In this document: in pieces, positions 1 through 12,855 of the stretch
Layout of the letters: each line of letters begins with the position of its first letter
Position numbering within the stretch: position 1 is the stretch's first letter
Assembly: GCF_030272615.1 (NCBI RefSeq)
Contig: NC_081405.1
Span: forward strand, 606,830,677-606,894,676
DNA length: 64,000 bases
Source: Cryptomeria japonica
Lineage: Eukaryota; Streptophyta; Pinopsida; Cupressales; Cupressaceae
Direction: 5' to 3'
Notes under the pieces: model-generated
Seen by the model: only the letters and a program-made list of their open reading frames with translations
Told to the model about the DNA's origin: nothing
Databases searched by the model: none
Position numbers and translations under genes: made by a program

Positions 1-3000
1 CAAGAAAATATGTCATCATATCCTTGACAAAGCTTAACAAAGGCTTTGTATTTTGTTGAGGAACATACCTTTCCCAAATTTAGTGACCTACCCTCAACAA
101 CAAAAAATGGCTTTTAATAACCCTTTTTGGTAGCTAGGTTCATCTTCTTCTTTAGTTGATCATTCGAGTTGAAAATGCCTTCCAAGGTAAATAAACCTTT
201 AGGCAACTTGTTGGATTTGATCTGCATGATCTAATCTCCATATTGGTCTTGCAACATAGATTGGTTTCTAGTGGAAAATTCTGCTTCATTTTGCAAGAAA
301 TTGACATTATGTTGATCACTTTTGAACACCTACCAATTTGCTTGATTGTTTAGGATGGCAGGCCTTACAACAAGCTTGATGTATTGTTCTTTCCTACATG
401 CAACATGCGATGTTATGTCAAATTGAGCACGCACTATTGCAAGCCTATTAGCATGCCTATTCTGAATCCTAGGAATGCTCTGGATGTTGAAGGCCTCAAA
501 CCCTTCAATTAAATCCCAAACCATGTTTTTCTATTATTTGAGTAGATTGTTCTTTGTTATGTTCTGAGCTATGGTGTCATTAACAACTAATCACTATCCC
601 CAAATACTTGCAAAGATTTTATCTTTCTTTTTTGAGCAAGTTGGAGACCTTGAACTAGGGCTTCGTACTCAGCCGCATTGTTGGTGCAACCAAATGAAGC
701 CTAAAAGAGAAGAAATATTTCTCCTACTTCGGAGAAACAAGAATTACACCAACATGCTCCAAAACCCCCTAAGGTCTTCTTGTGTCTTGATGAGGTTAGG
801 AATAGGAGTATCATCATCATTAATACAATAGGTGTCAAGCTCGGTCTCCTCAATCTCAACTAATGGATCAAACTAAAAAGAACTGCCCCAAACATCTAGT
901 AAGAAATTAGGGACCTCCTCCAAAAGAGTAGCAGGTTCACAGACAATACACTCCTCCCCTTCTTTGCACAAAGTGCATTTCATGTTTATAGGGATGGGGG
1001 TGTAGGGTGGTTTTGTGCAATGGGATTTGCTTTTATGGTAACCTTGGTATCATACCTTGTTCAAAATAGCATGTGGGACCAATTAGAAGACAAGTATCCA
1101 CCTATCTTGGTGGTGAAACCTCTAGATAGATAAATGGCCAAGAAGGCAGGGAGGTCAATGACTGATATGTCTTGCAAGTCAATGCAACCAGGGCATGCAT
1201 GCAGGGTTAACTTCATTTTTTTAACAACCCCTACTATCTTAATAGAAGTGCTATCCAATTGGACAACCCCCTTAGTCATAGGTTCATATTCTATACTAAC
1301 AAGGTCAGCTACCTCTTAGGCATCACTGAGCTATTAGCTCTTGAATCTATCATGCAATTGTGAACTAAGTTATCTCCTATGATTAAAGAGAGATAGAAGG
1401 GTTCTAGGAGGCTTACTTATTTTGCTTGAATCTTCTTCCTCCTTGGGTTGTACCAAACCGGTGGAGACTGTCTTCTTATTGACTGCCGCATCATTACTTG
1501 ATTGATTGATGTCCTTCAATGCCTCCTTAAAAAAATTCATTTGAGATGAGATGGAAAGGGCTTTCCACATAGTGACATAGAGATTTGCTTTCTCCATTTG
1601 GTCAACTATATTGGAAGGAACACCAATTGATTTTGAAGGCCCCTTCAAAGCAACAAGGTCTATCCTTGTTCTTGGGGCGACTTGGGGCTCCTCTTGCCTA
1701 TTCTGACTCCTTTGAATGGTATTTTGACTTGTATCCTTGACAACTACTTTGGGCGTTGGAGTTGGGGCTACTATTGAAGTTGTGGCACTTTCTATCGCTC
1801 TCTTTTTTGTCCTTGTGTATTGTAGCATTGCATCACCACTTGTCTGGTTTATACCACAGAATTCTGCCTCTTTCCAATTGACAAAAGTAGAATCTCCTTG
1901 TATGTGAGCCTGATTACCAACGCTCAACTGATTTGGATCATATTGTTGGCCAGAGGTGATTGGCTCATTCGGCACTACTAGAGCTTGGACAAACTCTCCA
2001 TTTGGTGTGCACTTGATAGTGTGGTCAATTGCATGGTTGACACCAATCCTACCCTTGGGCAAGATTGTTTTGCATTAAAACTATTGCCTTTGAGTTACCT
2101 GCAACTATAGGGCTTGCACTATTCAAGGCCTAGCATTATTCCATTGGTTTTGCCCTTGAAAGGTGGCCTATTATGTTGGTAATTATTATTTTGTGCTTGA
2201 TAAGGCTTGCTATGTTTAGCCTAATGCCTATTTAGTGTCACCAACTCATTGCCAAAGTTATTCAATAAAGTCTTGACCTCATGGAGCTCGTTTGGGGATG
2301 AAGTGGATGTGGATGGCTAACATGTAGAGGCGACTGGAATAGAAGCCAAAGTGGGTTGTTGGGTAGGAGGAGCTTTTGGGAATAGAGGCATTGGCGGCCT
2401 TGGAGCTATCTTCCCAACCTATATCAAACATTTTTTTTCCCTTATGGCTATGTCATACACATCTGGTAGAGAAGTTTCACCCATTGATTATATCATGACA
2501 GCTACATCACTATTGAGAGCTCTTAGATAATACAAGAAGGCACGATTGGGAGATGGCTTTAATAGAGTCGAGATTCTATTCCATGTCTTTTGGAATTTGA
2601 AATTGAAGTCTCCCATGAATTCATGAGGTGCCCTCTTTATTGTAGTTAGTTGTTCAACAAGTGATAGGTGATCACTTTTGTCTTCAAAATGGTCACACAA
2701 TTTCTCCCCTAATTCGTCCCAATTGTGAATAGAGTTAGGCAGTAACCCTCTATACCACTACAAGGCTTTTTCTTTCAAGGATGTGGCCAAGAGTCTAACA
2801 ACAACATCGTCCTTGATGACATTATGGATAGAGCAAATGTTTGCAATGTCTTGAATGTGCGCTATGGAGATAGTGGTTGTCTCACCAATAAAATAGAGTA
2901 ATTTTTTAATACAGCCACTGGTATATCATTTCTTTGGGCTAAAATGAGAGGACTCCCCCCATTGAAGGTAACAAATACTTGATTTCTAGCCATGTGAAAC

Positions 3001-3370
3001 AATGGTCTATTAATATGAGTAGTGGGAGCCCTACACTACAATGGTCTTGTAAATAGAGGGGCGGAATGAGACATGGGTGATGGAATGCTTACAACCTTAA
3101 AACCCCTAACTGGTGACAATGAAGGTCTACCTCTGCATCTTCTAGAACTTGAAAATGAGAGTTCTGAAAATTGAAAATTACCTCTAGAAAACGCTCTTGT
3201 ATGAATTCTAGGCATGAAATCAGCAACAAGTCATGAATAAGAAGTTGGATATGTGAGCAAAGTCGCCAAGTGCTTGAATGATGACTGCCTTCAAAGGCTG
3301 AGATGCTAAGAGAAGCACTAAATCCTTAGCATGAAGGTTGAAAGTTTGTCCCACAGGGTGTGCCAGAAAC

Positions 3371-4880
3371 TGTTGTCACAAAAGTTTGCACCCTTGTTGA
3401 GTTATCAACAACTCAACAACCTTGTGAAACATGGAAACAACCCTGAAGAGTGGGATCTTGCGCAATGGGGTTGAATCTCCAGAAAAGGTTGACTTCCTTC
3501 TCAATCCAGGTGCAAGTATTGAACCAACTCAACAGTTCAAATTCTACTTCTAAACTTATCCTAACAGCTTGCAGAAGAAAAGGGATGAAGGAAATGCTAA
3601 AATGAAAGGAGGTGATGCACCAAGATAAGAGATGTTCCTCTCCCCACCCCAAAACAACACAAAGAATCAATCAAAATACTCTAAGATGCACAAACCTCAT
3701 TTGCATGAATGATCTCAAACACATGTATGGAGGTCAGAATTTGCTTGATGCCAAAGGGGAGAAGGTTTCCCACAAGTCACACTCAAAAACATGTTAACAA
3801 GGCATATACATGAGAGAAAGCCAAAAAACATAAACTTATAATGAGGTAAGGAAACATACACAACATGCATAAGTTGAAGAGGCAAGAATGATGATTTCAA
3901 TTCATTCTCAAGCCAAAAACCAAACTTATTGTTGTAAAAATGCAAGAAAATATACAAATCTTCAAGAGAAATGAAAGAGCATAGAGTAGCTCAAGCTAGC
4001 AAGGAGAGAACCCTTTATAATGAGGCTTAATAGCCTATATATAGCAAACCGGTCATGGAGAAGAGACCAATGGTCAAAGAGAGGAAGCCTTGACCCTGGT
4101 GTACGTAGAGGAATGTTAATCCCTAAAGGTAGGGAAGTGCACAGATCTGGCATGGAAGCGTGCAAGACACCCATCCATACCTTGACAAGGCAATCCCAAG
4201 AAGGAAAGCACTTCTAGAAGGTAGATTGTCTGACATTCCAAAGTCAAAGCATGCAAACCTGCCATGAAGGCCATCAACCATAAATAAGCATGGCCATGGA
4301 CTCCAATTGATGACAATCTTGCAAAAAACATTAAATGTGCCCCTGTAGCTCCATAAATGAAAGTAGACAAGTCGCGAGGGTTGGTGGAGCATTAAGAGCC
4401 TTGAGTGTTGATCACGTCATCTGGAAGTGTCACAAGTCATCAAAAGTCAAACGTTGGGCCCTCAGGAAAACACTAGAAGGGGAGAAGTTCTGGGATTTTG
4501 GGGTCTAGAAGGAGAGAGGAAAGGAGGTCCGAGAACCTAAGGTTCTAGGATTTCAGGGTTTGGAAGGAAGGAGGGGAGGGAGGAAAGGGAGGAAAGGAGG
4601 TCCAGAAACCCGAGGTTCTGGAATCTCGGAGTCCAGAAAGAAAGGAGGAAAGGGAGGAAAGGAGGTCCGAAAACCTAGGGTTCTGGGATTCTAAGGTCCG
4701 GAACAAAAAGAGGAGAGGGAGGAAAGGAGGTAAGCCCGAAACCACCTCCTGACAAGATAACACTTAACATTTCATTATTCCATTGTTTTTGTCCTTGATC
4801 AACTGGGGTAACGGTGATCCATGGAACATATCTTTGATCGGTTCTCACTGATGGACCAAGGGTGTCATAAAATGACAACA
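3371..4880 (-). repeat. Long terminal repeat of the gypsy fossil
   Basis: The left edge reads TGTTGTCA and the right edge TGACAACA, a perfect 8-bp terminal inverted pair with TG...CA ends. It lies directly beside a primer-binding-like segment at about 3348-3370. On the minus strand a TATA-type sequence (CTATATATAG) at about 4033-4042 would serve as the LTR promoter. The length of about 1.5 kb is within the range of plant gypsy LTRs. The partner LTR is outside the window, so divergence and age cannot be measured. Confidence 0.7.
4487..4740. repeat. Purine-rich tandem repeat inside the LTR
   Basis: Four irregular copies of a 55-73 bp unit begin with GTTCTGG/GTTCTAG at 4487, 4542, 4615 and 4680. 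Each unit joins a GGGATT-like head to a GGAGG/GGAAAGG purine run and ends in GGTCC. The plus strand is almost all purine for long stretches. Unit length differs between copies because the GGAGG run expands and contracts. Confidence 0.8.
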
Positions 4881-5750
4881 GTAACCTCACTTGTTCACCA
4901 ATGCTGAACTTGGAAATCATGATGAATTAGCAAAAATGATAGGCATTTTTGAAATAACATGCCCCTAAATAATCCAAAGGTCTCTAAAAGTATAAATTAT
5001 AAAAATATATCAAGAATCCAGAAATTTTTGGAAATGCAAAACCTCTGGATTTTGAGGAATTTAATTACATTACAGATTTTTCCAACTTACGATGGATCCT
5101 TTATGACACGGATTTTCAGATTCAGTCCAAATTGCTTCACTTAAAATTAGCATTTCTTTTAAAACTAGCTGGTAAGGAATTGTCAGTTCGCTGCAAAAGT
5201 AAATTTTACTAGTTTCACATCTCTTCTCAGAGATTGATACCTTCTTGTTAGGGACAAATAAGTGAAGACAACAGATTTAACATCTTCTTAAATTAGGCCC
5301 ATAATTATAAAAGATGCCCAAGGCAATGAATTGTTGTCAGTTTGTATGACAGCTATAAGACCCTCAACCACCATGGACCTCTCTCCCCCATTCGACACCT
5401 TTATATGTCCAGTTAGAAAATCATTTAACCATTGCCTGCCCATGACGACTCCTTTGGTTTTTAATGCAAATTTATAACAATGAGCAATTCAACTCCCGTC
5501 CATACTTTCTGAACTTTAGAAACCATAAAAACATAAATATTTGCTTGATAAGAATCTAAGTTGCCAGTTCATATTCAGGTTCAGATTCGGTTTGCGGATC
5601 CAGTTCAGCAGTTTGAAAAAAAATTAAAAAATTGGATTATGTTCTTTTACTATCATACACTTGGGCCTCCTACACTATTACTTAGGTATGGAATTTCGAT
5701 AGCTTGACCTATGGACGTTGGGCTGAAATTATCAGCTTATGCTGATTCAC
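4881..5750. other. No recognised feature
   Basis: This unique-looking AT-rich sequence lies between the gypsy LTR and the copia fragment. Short open frames on the minus strand around 5200-5460 hint at decayed coding sequence, but I could not match them to a family. Confidence 0.4.
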
Positions 5751-5754
5751 TGAT

Positions 5755-6410
5755 AGCAAATGAATCAATATTCAGACAATTGCTCGGTAGCTTGATTATT
5801 CTTATATCTGTGTATGTTTTGTTGTGAGCTATGTTTCTTGGATCTAATCACAATCAAAATTAGCTCAATAGTAGGGAGCAAAACAAGTACCACAATATGC
5901 TAAAGGCACAGTTGATTATGACATATTCTACCTGGCATCTGTGGAGTTCAGGGTGTCAAAATACAGCCTCTAATTGGGCTGGTTCTATTGACACTTTGTG
6001 ATCGACTAGTGGACATATGTTTTCCATGAATTCAGGTGTTGTATCTTGTCAAAGAAAACTTTTCTATACAGTTTCCTTGTCTTCGACTAAGACAGAGTAC
6101 AAGGCAGCAATAAGAGCAAGTTGTGAGGAAGTGTGATTAAAGCAGATTTGTTTGATTTGTAGTGGGACCCAAGTACGGTTACTCCGCTGTTGCAATAGTT
6201 TGAAGTGTTTTGAAGTTAGTGAAAAAACCAGTGTATCATGCCCATACCAAACATATCAAGGTCCATCTTTATTGTATTTGGCAGCTGATTGAGAATGGTG
6301 ACTTCATTATTGTGCTACTCAGGGCACAGATTGCTGGTATAAAGAGTCAACAAGTTGGATCTAATAAAGTTTATCGAATTTCAAGGCAGGTTTGGGGTTG
6401 TATATACTAG
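5755..6410 (+). mobile_element. Ty1/copia pol 3' part, fossil copy 1
   Basis: Translated plus-strand segments match the end of copia polyproteins in order: an FRQLLGSLI-like reverse-transcriptase tail near 5770, WAGSID near 5980, an RNase H core (LSSTKTEYKAA) near 6090, and TKHIKVH near 6250. The copy is broken in several places. It is followed by an AT-rich LTR-like block. Confidence 0.65.
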
Positions 6411-6690
6411 TTTAGTTTCTAGGTAGATATATTAAACTTATTAAGTTATATTTAATTTTAAATGTTAAGTTAGTGAATGCCATTTATAGTTATGTAACTT
6501 TAACAAAATGTAAGTTACCGATCATTGAATATAAACACATAATGTTTGTGTCTCTAACTTTCATTACATCTCTGTTGTATATGTCCACCTTCCCCTTACT
6601 ATTAACAAATGAATATCAACACATAATGTTTGTATATCTAACTTCATTATGTCCCTGTTGTATATGTCCAATTTCTGAAAACATATTATA
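6411..6690 (+). repeat. AT-rich LTR-like block, copy A
   Basis: This block follows the copia RNase H remnant, where a 3' LTR is expected. It shares words such as GTTAGTGAATG, TTAACAA and ATATGTCCAATTTCT, in the same order, with the block at 12190-12420. Two internal sub-copies of the ATAAACACATAATGTTTGT-type unit are present. Exact LTR ends could not be set. Confidence 0.5.
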
Positions 6691-7185
6691 TCCAAGGTCA
6701 GTGGAGTTCAGGTTGTCAATATACAGAGTCTGTTTGGGATGATTTTATTGACACTTTATGATCCAGTACTGGCTATACGTTTGCCATGAATTCAGGAATT
6801 ATCTCATGTCAAAGCAAACTCCACTTTACAGTTTAGTCGTCTTCTACTGAGGCAAAATACAAGGTATCCGATAGTGCAGGCTTTGAGGCAGCATCCTTGC
6901 AGCAGATATAATTTGATCTGCAGTTGGGCCTGAGTACATCTACTGCTATATCGCAGTAATTAAGTGTTTTGATGTTAGTGAAGAACCTAGTGTATTATGC
7001 TCACATTAAGCACACCAAGGTCTTTACTATATTCATCAATTGATTGATAATGATGACATTTATCTTCAATATTGTGTTACTCAACACTTGGAACCAATAT
7101 AGTTATCAAATTTCTACACAAGCTTGGGGTTGTATTAAGTTAGTTCCTAGGTAGGGGTATAATACTTATAAAGTGACATTATTGT
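6691..7185 (+). mobile_element. Ty1/copia pol 3' end, fossil copy 2
   Basis: This segment repeats the same part of pol as 5940-6410. Both start with GTGGAGTTCAGG, continue through a WAG.IDTL-like segment and the RNase H core (SSTEAKYK), and end near TTGGGGTTGTAT followed by CTAGGTAG. The two copies are well diverged and both are broken. They probably come from two insertions, or an old duplication, of one family. Confidence 0.6.
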
Positions 7186-8334
7186 TATCCATTTTTGTCC
7201 ATGAGTCAAAATGGCATCAAAGAGTTTTATTTCACTTGGCTCCCTTGGTTAGGTCAAGACAGAATGTATGTGTTTGGTGCTAGTAGTTTCCTACATGTCA
7301 TCATGATCTATGTATTCCAAATGATTAAAGGCCTTATTCTTAATTTAAAATTCCAAAATATGCCTTTATATTGTTTATTCCTTGGAATGGTTTTAAGAAA
7401 AACAAAAAGGGAAATTACATAATCCTTCTTTAGGAGGGAATTAAGAGTTCTCTTTTGTTCAAAGTCTTTTTCTCCAAGCCCTAGCTCGTAGTCAAAGTAG
7501 ATGTCAAAGGCTTTCAGGTTTCTGAGAGTTCAGTTTCATATTGTACTCTTCTAAAGTAGCCAAGAGAATGAGATTTCAGTTAAACAGAAGCTTCTCATAA
7601 AAGAGTAGTAGTTCTGGAAAGTTGCACCATGCTCTTTGAGTTTGCCAGGCAGTGAACAAAGTATCGAGTGCAGTTTTGAGTGACTGGAAAGTAGCCTCAC
7701 TCAGTTAAAGAAGCAAGAATATCGGATAGGAGCCATGTTCTCAGTTTGCAAGTACAGATGCAAGGAGTTCACAACAGATTTTGATGTGAAGAAGGTGCAG
7801 CAATTAAAGCCCACGTGTTGAGCAATATTCAAAGAGGTTTCAGTTTCAAACTCCATGTACAAGAGAGGTTCATAGCACATATTCTCTTCTTTGGAGAGTT
7901 TTGTTCATGGGAATGACTTGATTTCTTGGAAAAAAGGCTCTATGGAGTAGTGATAATCATTTCAAGATTTGTATTACCTTTTTCTTAGATCTTGTTCCAA
8001 TCACCGTTAGGATTTTGCATGAGAGATGTTTGAATATATAATCATTTGTAGCACTGGCCAAATATCCTATTTAAATCATTAGTAAGTTGTGTCTAAGTTG
8101 TGTCTACACTTTGATTTGAAAGATATCTTTAGCAGCCGTGTATTCCTAGGAAAAGTTGTTTGAGTTTGACGGGGCTGTCACAGTCATGTCACTATATGAT
8201 AGAGGCAGAGAGAACATGTTCTAGTTTGATAAGAAGCAAATCCATAATAAGAACAGAAAGACAGTCACGGGTCAAAAGTAGAGCAACAACAAGTGCGGCT
8301 TCATTGAGTAATCCCAACAGGATCAATATGAGAG

Positions 8335-8498
8335 CAAAGTCTAAGATCAAAATGAAGGTCTGTCCACTATATGTAGGTGTATATCACCCAAAATTTGAAG
8401 TCATTAGCCTTGAGAGAAAAGTCTAAGATCAAAATGAAGGTCTGTCCACTACATGTAGGTGTATATCACCCAAAATTTGCAGTCATAAGCCTCGGTTC
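8335..8498. repeat. 82-bp direct tandem duplication
   Basis: Two adjacent copies (8335-8416 and 8417-8498) both contain AAGTCTAAGATCAAAATGAA, then GTCTGTCCACTA.ATGTAGG and ATATCACCCAAAATTTG. They differ at only a few bases, so the duplication is younger than most of the surrounding repeat. Confidence 0.9.
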
Positions 8499-11400
8499 AT
8501 GAAAACAGTAATGTCAGACACACTGAACTCAGAGATTGCAGCCTAAGGTGTAATGAATAGGGTTAGGACAGTTTTTGGGGAGCATCATAAGGCATGACAA
8601 ACAAAGTAATATGAAGCTACAGCAACAATGATAATTAAGTCATTTTCATTAAGGAATATTCGAAGAACTCTTTGTCATCACAATACAACTTGTCATGTCA
8701 ATGGAAGGATCAACATAGTTAAGAAAAGAGAGTTTGATTGCTTTAAATCCAGTAGCAGCCATCCAGACACCATTCACAGTTACAAAGCTTTTCTTCATGA
8801 GAAGTCAAGACCACCATTAACAGTAAAGGCATCCTGAAGCCATCATCTTGAGCCTAAAGCATACCATAGATGGGGGTTACAACATTATCCAAACAGCCAA
8901 TGCTTGAAGGCATTATGTATAGCAGTCTTAGAAAGATGAAACAGTCAGAAGACACTACACAGAGAGCTCTACGCATGAAAAGAATATGAAGACTCATAGC
9001 AGCAATTGAAGACACAGGGTTTTGAGGAAATCCAACACCATAATAGCTTCAAAATAGTGACTGTCCTGGCTTTTGACAGTGAATACAAAGATAGAGCATA
9101 GCGAGGATGCCATAGCCATTAATGATCAAGGATCAAAACAGCCAATGGGGATAGCACATGAAAGGGTTTATGACAGTCAAAGAGACTTAAGGAACAATGA
9201 CAAGTGGCTAAGAGTATAACAGTCAAGGTAGAGTCACAGGGCAGTAAAAAGAAAAAAATATTTGTCTCAGTCATCACAAGGCCAAATGATTCAGAACATT
9301 ATGACAGTGGGCAAGAATGCGTCTCAGGTCTACTAAAGTTAAAGACAATCATGAATGGAGCATATTCAATGAGTTAGTGAGTTATGGAGACTTTTTGTCA
9401 TCAAGCAAAGTTGATGCACGAAGAATAAGAAATACAGTCATATTCAGTCAAAATGTAATCTCAGATTCAAGGAACAGTAGACAAAGGATATATCAATGAA
9501 GGTATGAGAAGATACTTGAGAAGACCATAGAAAAGGACTGTTACAGAGGACCACACAGTAGACCAGCTAATCCGGCAGTTAAGAGTCAAGAATATACAAT
9601 GACATTATCACAGATAAGAGCAATCAAAACAAAGAATAGAGTTGAAATCACATTGGCCATCAAAGTGATAACACAGTAGGAAAGGTCAAACCTGTGGCAG
9701 CATATTTTAACAGTTAAATACAAGAGCAATCCTCCAAAAGAACAGTGATAGCATTATAGACAGTTAATAAACATCAATGTGCAATATTTGTCCTCAAGCT
9801 GGGCTTAAATACTATCATGCATGCTATAAATTATAGACCTCAAGTTTGCAGTCTATATCCATGGCACGAAAGATGTCATCCTCATGTGGAAATGAAGTGA
9901 ATAACAGTCATAGTAGAGAGACAAAAAAGAGTTTGAAGTCTTGAAATTTTTGCTTCAAGAGATTCATGACAGTGTATGAAGAAGTTTGAGCAGTCAAATA
10001 AGCAGTGTTGTGAGCATTTGTGAGGACAGTCACAGGAACAAGAAGGTAGCCTTATGATACAGTCTTCAGTGTACATGATTTAGGGGTCTAGTTTACTGTC
10101 AAAGGCAGTCCCTAGCCTTTTACTAGTAATGCAATATGTGTAAGAAGAATGCATAGCTGGGAGTGGTAGTCATATAGGCACCGTGAGCACATTATACACT
10201 GGAAAAGAGAGCAGGGATTTGACAGTGATTTAGAGCCTTGAAGAATTACATACACAGTCCAAAGGATGATTAGGGTGCACACACAGTGAGCAGCATAATA
10301 AGGCATTATAGCAGCAATGAAATAAAAAGCCATCAAAGAACAATGTAGAGACTGCCACAGCAAAAGGTACAGTTAAAAGACTGTCATAAATGAAGTTTAA
10401 AGGTTGTCATAAAGAGTCATTTGCATCCCCAAAAGACACAGTATAAAGTATCAAGCAAAACATTGAGCTAAGAATTTTTGGCAAGACACAGTCCATAATA
10501 GACACTGAGAATCCCAGCCATGTAAAGGAGCCTTTCGACGGTTATCACAGTGAAAAGACAATCAAAATCCAAGAAAGGGTAGACACAAGAATAGTATCAC
10601 AGTCCCATAAAGATCAAGCTAAAAAGTGTAAAGTTAGCCATAAATAACTGGAACAGTCATTATAAAGACAATAAGCCATATCTCAGAGATCATGAGCAGT
10701 GCTAATAGTCAATATCGTCAGTCTCATGAGAAAGTACTATGAATGCAATGCCTTGAGGTTACAACAATGACAGTTATGAAGAGATATTGCAGAGCTGAAT
10801 CAGATCACCAAGAGTATAAAGGTACACCCAATGCAGAGTCATAGTTACATGTAAAATACAATGGCCTTTTCTTTGGTATCAGCAGCAACTCAGTGCTCAG
10901 TTCATAAATGGTGAGCATACTTGTCATAGAATTATCAGCAGTCCCTTAACAATCTCATTGCAAATCAATGACCAATACATTCATGAGCAATATAGGGATA
11001 GGTTTCAACTAATGTCATAGGGCTATGAATGAGGAGCAAGGTTTGAATTTCAAATTCAAATAAACATTAATGCATCCCATGTTCAGAATTCAAAAGAAGC
11101 CAAAGGGGGTCGCCTGAGAACAAAATCCCTTGATTTGAGGAGTATTTATAGGCCAAATCAGCAGACTAACCCCTATTTTGAGGGCCCCCAAGGGTTGTCT
11201 ATCAGTCTAGGGGAGTTTTGAAGCGGTTAGAAGCTACACATCTTCAGTTCCAGCCCCATTTTGTAGGCCTTTCAAGTCTGCTCGCCCAGCAAGACTATGA
11301 TTTCAAAATCAACAGCCAGTTGGACCTGATTTCAAGCACGAGGAGCTGTCAACATTATCACAACTCAGTCATGAGAAGTCAAAGACAGCAAAGGATTCAA

Positions 11401-12111
11401 AATTCATATTTTTTGGAGCCTTTTCTGATATAAGTCAACCTTCTCTCATTTTTTTCTCAGTTCTTTCCTTTCTTTGCGTACTCAGCAGTGAATTGAGTAT
11501 TGTAACTCACTTTTTCTGAAAATTTTCCGAGTTCTTTGATTTTAAATTTTTAAATGTAATCAGCTGTGTTACAGCTTGTAACCTCCTATACATGAAAATC
11601 AAAGTTGTTCATATATGTGTTGTAATCAGATTCTTTTGAAAGTCAATGAAGAATACTGTTGCTGTTCCTACTCATTGCTTGTCATTTATATTGTATTGTG
11701 CAAAGCAGTCACTGTGATTTGTCTTTGAATCCTTTGTTGTTTTATGCATCTGTATAGTGTTTTAGAAAACACCTTTTGATTTGACCAGGTTATATATAGT
11801 GCCAAATATTGTGTTTCAGCTTGTAAGATTGTGTGGTTTATATCATCTTTCGTACAAACTGAAAAGAATGGCCTCTATATGAAGTGCTTATGATCATCAT
11901 AGGGATCAAATGAGTTGTGAATCATATGTTTATTTTCATCGAATCAATTGTAATCAGTCAGTTTTTAAACATCAGGAAAACAAAACATTTTGGGTGCATC
12001 ACCACAAGTTAGTAGTAGGATTTCATTTTCAAAGTTTCCTTGTCCCTTTTCTTTGTCAAAAATTAGTAGTTTTAGGAAATTTTAAAGGGAACCAGCCCTT
12101 CATCTGGAGGT

Positions 12112-12148
12112 CTACTTCCATCATAGGGTACCCACAACCTGGAAGTAG
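12112..12148. repeat. Short inverted repeat (9-bp arms)
   Basis: CTACTTCCA at 12112-12120 and TGGAAGTAG at 12140-12148 can form a hairpin with a 19-nt loop. It lies near the right edge of the CAGT-rich insert. Its role is unknown. Confidence 0.5.
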
Positions 12149-12189
12149 TCCCATGTGTCAAAGGTTAGCTGAGTCTAGGCTTAGCTAGG

Positions 12190-12420
12190 GTGCAGACCTT
12201 AGTAATAACAATTATATTTTTAAATACAAGGTTAGTGAATGTCATTTTGTAATATATCTGTGTACCTTAACAAGAAATAAATTTCCATCTATCAGCCGTA
12301 AATAACTTCTTCTGGTTACTATTAATAAATGAAGATCCACTCTCAGTGCTTGTGTCTCTAATTTTGTTACATTTTTGTTGTTTTATATGTCCAATTTCTA
12401 CTAACAGTTAGGGGAAAGGA
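12190..12420 (+). repeat. AT-rich LTR-like block, copy B
   Basis: This is the counterpart of 6411-6690. It shares GTTAGTGAATG, then CATTT, then TTAACAA, then ATTAATAAATGAA, then ATATGTCCAATTTCT, in the same order and orientation. It is probably the far half of the copia LTR that the CAGT-rich insert splits. Confidence 0.45.
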
Positions 12421-12761
12421 CACAAAAAAATGGAATCTGAAAAATTCATTTTGCAGGTGCTGACAAAGTTCCTAAGAATTGGAGAACAAATCATATTTTT
12501 GGATACCTTATTTTTATTTTTAGTTGCTGTACACATCTTCCCTTTGTTGTGCAATTTAATTTTTAAATTTGGAAAACCTCAAAATACCTAAATCTTATAG
12601 TTGCAGGACATCTTAATGCCTTGTAAACCAATTAAATTTACTATGAGTTTGGGAATTGTCCTGAAAGAGTGCCCCTTGTTTTGCTAATAGATTTGTAATG
12701 CAGAGCTGAATTTTTTCAGAAAAATACTTTCTGAAATCTCTCGAGTTGAGGTAAACAATGG
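12421..12761. other. No recognised feature
   Basis: This AT-rich sequence lies between the LTR-like block and the target-site duplication of the large LINE. It has no coding signal that I could name. Confidence 0.4.
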
Positions 12762-12774
12762 TGAAGACAACCCT
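12762..12774 (+). repeat. 5' target-site duplication of the LINE
   Basis: TGAAGACAACCCT here is identical to 22406-22418, directly after the LINE poly(A) tail. A 13-bp duplication is typical of target-primed reverse transcription. Confidence 0.85.
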
Positions 12775-12855
12775 AATTTTTTTTTGAAAACATACTTTGT
12801 TCAAAAATTCTGTAAGGAATCAGCGAATGTTTATGTTTCATGAAATTTTTCTACC

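Larger units (their letters stand above)
1..4880 (-). mobile_element. Ty3/gypsy LTR retrotransposon fossil, left end outside window
   Basis: The element reads on the minus strand. Its 5' LTR is 3371-4880, followed by a leader, a gag-like region around 2480-2900, a gag/linker region around 1370-2060, a protease-like region around 1060-1300 (it ends in a DWSHMLF-like motif seen in plant gypsy polyproteins) and an RNase H-like stretch around 330-800 (AEYEALVQGLQLA and a C-terminal PRIQNRHANRLA-type motif). The 3' LTR is not in the window. The element is old and heavily broken, with many breaks and parts of pol not recognised. Assignment rests on remembered family motifs and on part order, which is gypsy-like where it can be read. 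Confidence 0.75.
7190..12160. mobile_element. CAGT-rich insert of about 5 kb, unknown class
   Basis: This block separates the end of copia copy 2 from an AT-rich block (12190-12420) that matches the one at 6411-6690, so it looks like an insertion in that element. No long ORF or recognisable protein is present. The plus strand is strongly enriched in CAGT, often as ACAGTCA or GACAGT: I count about 20 in 9001-10020, where about 4 are expected by chance. A TATA-like GTATTTATAGG lies near 11140 and is followed by unique pyrimidine-rich DNA. It could be a very long LTR or a large non-autonomous LTR derivative. Both edges are uncertain by tens of bases. Confidence 0.4.
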
